From Marinilactibacillus sp042660675 (GTDB lineage Bacteria; Bacillota; Bacilli; Lactobacillales; Carnobacteriaceae_A): DNA of 64,000 bases. Position numbers and translations under genes: made by a program. Positions within the stretch are counted from its first letter, which is position 1; each line of letters starts with the position of its first letter. The stretch lies in the NCBI RefSeq assembly GCF_042660675.1, contig NZ_JBHSUL010000027.1, forward strand, positions 62,001-126,000, in the 5' to 3' direction. The notes beneath the pieces were generated by a model. That model was not told the origin of the DNA. It made no database searches and saw only the letters and a program-made list of their open reading frames with translations. Positions 59,824 through 64,000 of the stretch are shown here, piece after piece.

Positions 59824-60732
59824 TTATTCTGCTATTAACCAGTCAACAATATAAATAATCGGAATGCCTTCTATTTGCTCTACCTCATGATAACGACCTG
59901 TAACAACAATTTTTTTATAATTCCCATCTTTTCTACCCACCGCATTTCTACGTAATCCATCATCTACAATAAAGTACTTCATATTTGTACTCAGATATTC
60001 TCGACCTCTAATGTCATATTGTTTCGCTCGGTAATACAAATAACCGTTTTCTAATAAATCCAAATACCGATTTACTGTATGACCACTTATTTTCAAGCCT
60101 TCATTTTTTAATGTATTGAAAATTTTAGAAGCATTGATTAACTGTCCAACATTATCGGTTAAAAAACGGATAATGAATTTCAAAGCAGTCGCATCTTTTA
60201 CACCTGCTCTTAAGGCAACGTCGTTTAAAACGATTGTATCAAATATTCCTGATAAGATTGTATCTTTGATCGTTTCTTCTGCGATGATAACGCTTAGAAA
60301 TCCACCATGTTTTTCGTATTGATTATAAGCACTGTCTACATGGCGAGAATCTTGTTCTATTCCTCTTACTGTCAAATACTCACGAAAAGAAAATGGATAA
60401 ATCGGTATCTCAATATACCTTCCACTTAAAAAAGTGGCTAATTCGCCGGATAACATATTTGCGTTTGAACCTGTAATTATGATGTCACTGTTGTAACTTA
60501 CCCGGATTCTATTAATAACACATTGCCAACCTTCTACAACTTGTATTTCATCGAATAAAAAATATACTGATTTTCCTAACACTGCTTCAGCTAATCGTCT
60601 AATCGGTACCGTACTAATGGACGGCCATGAAAGTTGGATAAGTTTATATTCAATTTGAAACGAACTGAATTTAAGATAAACAGAGTATCTTACAAAATAC
60701 AACAGAAGCCTGGACTTGACTATTTTAATCAA
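59824..60732 (-). pseudogene. DUF4143-type ATPase with N-terminal and internal deletions
   Basis: The 302-residue frame is an AAA-type ATPase of the DUF4143 group: Walker B YFLFDEIQVVEGW, sensor IIITGSNANMLSGELATFLS, GRYIEIPIYPFSFREYL and the winged-helix part ISGHTVNRYLDLLENGYLYY. The frame starts at KSRLLLYF, which looks like the end of a Walker A loop (GKS), so the P-loop is lost. After VDDGLRRNAVGRKDGNY it jumps to KKIVVTGRYHEVEQIEGI, skipping about 90 residues of the nuclease-like C-terminal domain. No ribosome site. Not functional. Confidence 0.8.
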
Positions 60733-61150
60733 GATATATATTATAATTATTTAAATTATCAATGGATGTGTAAAAAACGAGAATTTTTCAATCTATGTAT
60801 AAAAAGGTGATTATTAAGTTAATTATCCCCCTGGACTCTTTTTTGGTCATACGAAGGTTTTAATCCTCTCTGGTAAGCATAAAATACTTCAACTTCTATG
60901 GCAATCAGTATGATATTGAATTGAATTATATTACATTCACTACTAATACTATAAGAACTTAAAAAAGATGACCCCAGTTACTTACCGGAATCACCTTCTA
61001 TGGATTAGATAATATTCTTCTTTATTACATATAGTTTAAAAATAGTAACACATAAGCTTAAATGAAACGTTTTTTCATATCATCTATTTAGTATTTATTA
61101 ATACATACTCATCCACGTCAGATGATGTACATTCCTTCTTCTTTAACCTA
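60733..61150. other. Gap of about 420 bases
   Basis: No gene is seen. It contains the terminator-like hairpin at 60961-60997, probably ending the operon at 61151-62467, and AT-rich DNA next to the deleted ATPase start. Confidence 0.45.
60961..60997 (-). terminator. Probable terminator of the toxin-antitoxin-chaperone operon
   Basis: On the minus strand AAGGTGA..CC pairs with GG.TCATCTT (one G-U) and is followed by TTTT. Confidence 0.6.
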
Positions 61151-61564
61151 TCATTCACTTTTATCCTTTTTTTCAAAATTATAAGTATTCATGGTAGGCA
61201 AAACTATAGCTGACTCGTTATCTAGAGAGCTTATAATCGAGATAATAGCTCTTAGATATGGCATTAAAATTGCACTACCATTTACTAACAAATAATTTTT
61301 TGCCTTATCTTCGTTTTCCTCATTTATAGTAAAAAATCCTGACAATTCCACTGAAATAACTCTTAAGTTATCTTCATCAATAATAGATGTTTTCAATTTC
61401 ACTATTGCTTTATTGTGATATTCTTCGTTGATACCTATAGTTGCATTAATATCACCGTGTTTTATATCTTTATTTTCAATTTCTTCTATTCCGTTATAAA
61501 CTGTAAAATCTACATCTGTAATCCTATAACTATCAAGTTCTATTACAGGTTGTTCTCTATCCAT
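61151..61564 (-). CDS. SecB-like chaperone of a toxin-antitoxin-chaperone operon
   Basis: A 137-residue protein with the SecB fold pattern: N-terminal strands (IELDSYRITDVDFTVYN), INEEYHNKAIVKLKTSIIDE, a strand LRVISVELSGFFTI, and the C-terminal helix/loop NGSAILMPYLRAIISIISSL followed by SAIVLPTMNTYNF, equivalent to LFPYARE..LNLAPVNF in SecB. Gram-positive bacteria lack housekeeping SecB, so a stand-alone SecB-like gene points to a TAC-type chaperone that protects an antitoxin. ATG at 61564 follows GGTGAG; a GTG four codons earlier has no site. Last gene of the operon, 19 bases after the 90-residue gene. Confidence 0.8.
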   Translation of the reverse strand: MDREQPVIELDSYRITDVDFTVYNGIEEIENKDIKHGDINATIGINEEYHNKAIVKLKTSIIDEDNLRVISVELSGFFTINEENEDKAKNYLLVNGSAILMPYLRAIISIISSLDNESAIVLPTMNTYNFEKKDKSE

Positions 61565-61583
61565 AATCTCACCCACTTTATTA

Positions 61584-61856
61584 TTAAGCTGCTAGAGGAG
61601 TTCCAGCATTTTCTTCTGAATATTGTGTACTTTCAATCTCGATCCAAGAATATTTTAAGATTTTTTTCTTGTCAATTGATTTATTTTCTGTATATTCTTG
61701 GTTTTCAAAGTTGATGACATACTCATTGTCATTATAAATTTCCTTATTACTTACATAATTTTCAGTATCAATATGTTTTAATACTTTCTTAAATCCTTCA
61801 AGGTCTTTTAAAGAAAGATTTTGAAGATCGAAGTCTTCTGACAATATTAATCCCAT
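61584..61856 (-). CDS. Putative antitoxin with a C-terminal LAA
   Basis: A 90-residue acidic protein (MGLILSEDFDLQNLSLKDLE...) with no recognised DNA-binding domain. Its end, SEENAGTPLAA, finishes in the same LAA that terminates the ssrA tag read by ClpXP, a feature expected of an unstable antitoxin. AAAGGAGG gives a strong ribosome site. It lies 2 bases after the putative ADP-ribosyltransferase toxin and before the SecB-like chaperone, the antitoxin position in a toxin-antitoxin-chaperone operon. Role inferred from context. Confidence 0.6.
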   Translation of the reverse strand: MGLILSEDFDLQNLSLKDLEGFKKVLKHIDTENYVSNKEIYNDNEYVINFENQEYTENKSIDKKKILKYSWIEIESTQYSEENAGTPLAA

Positions 61857-61858
61857 TT

Positions 61859-62467
61859 TTATTCCTCCTTTGGAATAATTTCAATCAAATCAAGTTTTCT
61901 CACGGCTATTTCTTTACCGTTATTTCCTTTATCATCACATTTTAAATGAGGGATATCAGTATAGGTATCCTTAATCACAACATCAAATTTTTTTTCAGGA
62001 TGTTCTTTTTCATATAACTGATAAACTAATTCTATAAGCAATCCTTTATTGTCCGCTTGTTGTTGAGCTCGTTGCTTTGCTCCATCATCTCGAATATTTT
62101 TCATTTCTTCAAGAAGTTCTTTTTCAAACAATTTACTAATACCCTCTAAAAAAGCGACGTTATCTTCGTTATTCAAATCTAATGATTTTTCTTTTAGGTA
62201 TTTTATATTCGCTTTAACTAAACAAACTGATGTTTTATTACTTATTAATTCTTTATTTTTATACTTTCTTACATATTGTTGAGCTATTATATTTCCTTTA
62301 TCGTTAAAAAATGGCAAATAAAAATAAATACCATTACCCAAATCGTTGGGCTGTCTTTGATTTTCTTTACCAAAAATATAAGAATTAAAATTAAAAAATT
62401 CACTTGATATACTTTTTTGTCGTATTTTAGTCGTTCCGTGCCAACCAATTAAATTTTCATATGTCAT
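61859..62467 (-). CDS. Putative ADP-ribosyltransferase toxin of a toxin-antitoxin-chaperone operon
   Basis: A 202-residue soluble protein. MTYENLIGWHGTT (His10) and DLGNGIYFYLP (Asp42, Tyr48), followed by IIAQQYVRKY, resemble the first two active-site elements of HYE-type ADP-ribosyltransferases (HGT..., DxGxGxYF, QA..). The third element, a Glu/Gln, is probably in the C-terminal half (EIAVRKLDLIEI) but is not certain. ATG at 62467 is chosen because the enzyme domain begins there and a promoter at 62559-62587 would start the RNA close to an alternative GTG at 62548. Followed by a small LAA-ended protein and a SecB-like chaperone, the same order as CmdT-CmdA-CmdC. Confidence 0.65.
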   Translation of the reverse strand: MTYENLIGWHGTTKIRQKSISSEFFNFNSYIFGKENQRQPNDLGNGIYFYLPFFNDKGNIIAQQYVRKYKNKELISNKTSVCLVKANIKYLKEKSLDLNNEDNVAFLEGISKLFEKELLEEMKNIRDDGAKQRAQQQADNKGLLIELVYQLYEKEHPEKKFDVVIKDTYTDIPHLKCDDKGNNGKEIAVRKLDLIEIIPKEE

Positions 62468-62558
62468 TACTTCCATTCCTAAGCTATGTTTGTAGGTTGT
62501 TAATTTATGTTTGAAAATAATATAATTAGCTATTTCTAAAGCTAACACTATCCTTATT

Positions 62559-62587
62559 TTATTGAACTATTCAAAAAAAAGCAATAC
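62559..62587 (-). promoter_or_regulatory. Candidate promoter of the toxin-antitoxin-chaperone operon
   Basis: On the minus strand TTGCTT and TAAAAT are 17 bases apart just before 62555. The 5' leader carries a TTAGCT/AGCTAA hairpin ahead of the chosen start. Exact boundaries are approximate. Confidence 0.45.
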
Positions 62588-62727
62588 TTTTACATTTTTT
62601 AAAAATAAAATAAAAAATCGATTCACTATTAGTACATATTCTTTCTTCAACATTTACAACTAATTTGTCACAGTAAACATCTTACTTATATTATTACAAA
62701 AAGCTAGACTAATCAAAATAGAAAAAA

Positions 62728-63906
62728 TTACTGCTCAAAACTTGTTATTATATATTTTTCTTTTACTAATTCGTCCTTGTCGTTAAAGTAATGTTCTATA
62801 TTTAATTCACCGCTTATACTTGATGACACCGTCACTGATTTTACTGATTGTTTTATCTCCTTAAATAGTTCCTTCGTAAACTTAGCTTTAATGTTGTTTC
62901 CATCTGGTAGCCTAAGTTTCAAGTAATTTCTTTCGTTACTTGCAGAGCGAACTTCTCCAACAAATTTATTAACATTTGATACTAGTTTTAATTTTTCCTG
63001 TTCTACTATTAAGTTATCAATCAATTTTATTTTATTAATTGTTGTATCAACTGGATTAATAGCTCCTACTTTGTTATTCCTACTATCTAAAAGTTCTACA
63101 TTTAGATCTTGATCATTCAAGTAATTTATTAAATCTTTCGTTTTATTATAAAATTCTTTATGTTCATTAATGTAATGATCAAATAAATAATTTGCATTAT
63201 AATTTTCAAATCCATAAAACAAATCTACCAAATTATCGAAAACTAAAGATTCTTCAAATAAAGTTTGTTGTCCTCGTTCATCTATTAAAAAATTAATTTC
63301 AAAAGAACCCTCTGTAAACGGGACTATATTTAAATCCTGATCAGTAATAATACCTAGTTCTTCCAACTCTTCCTTCTTCTGTTTTATAAATTTTTGTACG
63401 TAATCAATCATTTTCGATACGTTTCTTGCTGACATGATATGAGAATTTTCTCTATCGATAAGTTTGTATAGAATTCGAGTTATGTTGAAATAATCAGGGA
63501 AATATTCCTTATAGTTTGCTGATATTTCTTGAAGACTCTCATTACGTAAATAATCATATTCGAAAAACACATCTTCTGTTGGTATGTATTCAACTATAGA
63601 GTCAGAAAATGAAAATTCATATTCTTCTATAGAAAAAATTCTAGACTGCTCATTTTCAATTATTAATACTTTTAAATCTCCAGATTCTTTGAATTCATAG
63701 AGAATATCACCAATTGAAGAATCCGAAAAAATCAGATCGATATTATCTCTGTCAAGCCTTTTAATAAAATAAAGATTATCATCCATAGTATATAAAAAAT
63801 AATACTTATTATTATTAGAGGATATAAAGGCTAAAGGTTGGTCAAAGTATTCAAAAATAAATACGTATTCCATTTCCCTTATGAAGTCAGTGTCTATCAC
63901 TTTCAT
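62728..63906 (-). CDS. DUF6575-like protein of a defence island
   Basis: A 392-residue acidic, soluble protein. The N-terminal 190 residues (VFIFEYFDQPLAFISSNNNK, YYFLYTMDDNLYFIKRL, IGDILYEFKESGDLKVL) fit the DUF6575 pattern weakly recalled. A coiled-coil stretch follows (MIDYVQKFIKQKKEELEELG), then a C-terminal domain with SARNxxxYLKLRLPDGNNIKAKF and IEHYFNDKDELVKEKYIITS. GAGGAGG precedes the ATG, which overlaps the upstream gene's end by 20 bases. Role unknown; such genes occur near phage-defence loci. Confidence 0.6.
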   Translation of the reverse strand: MKVIDTDFIREMEYVFIFEYFDQPLAFISSNNNKYYFLYTMDDNLYFIKRLDRDNIDLIFSDSSIGDILYEFKESGDLKVLIIENEQSRIFSIEEYEFSFSDSIVEYIPTEDVFFEYDYLRNESLQEISANYKEYFPDYFNITRILYKLIDRENSHIMSARNVSKMIDYVQKFIKQKKEELEELGIITDQDLNIVPFTEGSFEINFLIDERGQQTLFEESLVFDNLVDLFYGFENYNANYLFDHYINEHKEFYNKTKDLINYLNDQDLNVELLDSRNNKVGAINPVDTTINKIKLIDNLIVEQEKLKLVSNVNKFVGEVRSASNERNYLKLRLPDGNNIKAKFTKELFKEIKQSVKSVTVSSSISGELNIEHYFNDKDELVKEKYIITSFEQ

Positions 63907-64000
63907 TACTTACCTCCTCAGCTAATAAATTATCTCTGGTTAACCATCCAATATTTTTATACTCCCATAAATTCAAATGGTTTCCCTCTAATAGAGCTTT
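63887..64000 (-). CDS. C-terminal end of an unidentified gene (runs off the window)
   Basis: The last 37 residues of a frame open at the window edge: ALLEGNHLNLWEYKNIGWLT then RDNLLAEEVSNESDRH, ending TGA at 63887. It overlaps the DUF6575-like start by 20 bases and contains its ribosome site, so the two are coupled. Too short to classify. Confidence 0.55.
   Translation of the reverse strand, partial: KALLEGNHLNLWEYKNIGWLTRDNLLAEEVSNESDRH

Noticed and set aside
1..64000. CRISPR arrays, tRNA or rRNA genes, complete insertion sequences
   Set aside because: Looked for regular short repeats, cloverleaf arms with CCA ends and transposase motifs on both strands; none seen.

Overview
The window looks like chromosomal DNA of a low-G+C, Gram-positive member of the Lactobacillales, most likely a motile Carnobacteriaceae relative such as Marinilactibacillus, Alkalibacterium or Carnobacterium. 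This is an inference from gene content (H2O-forming NADH oxidase with Cys42, heterodimeric multidrug ABC exporters, QueT, a CcpA cre site, one chemoreceptor), strong AGGAGG ribosome sites, frequent TTG/GTG starts, and compact U-tailed terminators between convergent genes. No rRNA, tRNA, CRISPR array or intact insertion sequence was seen.

Layout. 0-5.4 kb: metabolic and redox genes (aldo/keto reductase, CorA-like transporter, TetR regulator divergent from an FMN reductase with an operator in its promoter, nox). 5.9-11.8 kb: a PadR/permease-prefix operon, three bPH2 membrane proteins (YdbST type) and two small XRE/membrane modules. 11.9-17.8 kb: a methyltransferase preceded by a leader peptide and alternative hairpins, PgeF-type oxidoreductase, YdcF-like protein, GltS-type symporter, and a cre-linked acetyltransferase/DUF1349 pair. 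18.4-21.5 kb: four paralogous small membrane proteins of no recognised family, interleaved with a metallophosphoesterase. 22-32 kb: lipoprotein, chemoreceptor, second phosphoesterase, a MarR plus two-subunit ABC exporter operon, a PAS-GGDEF diguanylate cyclase and a kinase remnant.

32.2-37 kb: a preQ1-I riboswitch controlling queT-queF, then a decaying stretch with three neighbouring genes each broken by one in-frame stop codon, an orphan 3' fragment of a glycosidase-like gene and an unlisted 36-residue peptide. 37.2-43.8 kb: an XRE-TPR regulated ABC-2 transporter operon bracketed by 251-bp direct repeats, then an exopolysaccharide-type operon (HEAT protein, GT2 synthase, glycosidase-like protein). 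44.1-48.1 kb: a second MarR plus heterodimeric ABC operon that looks richer in G+C. 48.3-50.7 kb: small membrane proteins and an M50 protease that may be translated from a leaderless mRNA.

51-64 kb is a defence island. It holds a type I restriction-modification system with two inverted hsdS genes around a tyrosine recombinase (a phase-variable specificity switch), a doubly deleted DUF4143 ATPase, and a three-gene operon encoding a putative ADP-ribosyltransferase, a 90-residue protein ending in LAA, and a SecB-like chaperone. That order matches toxin-antitoxin-chaperone anti-phage systems of the CmdTAC kind and is the most exciting item in the window. A DUF6575-like gene and the tail of another gene lie just upstream of it.
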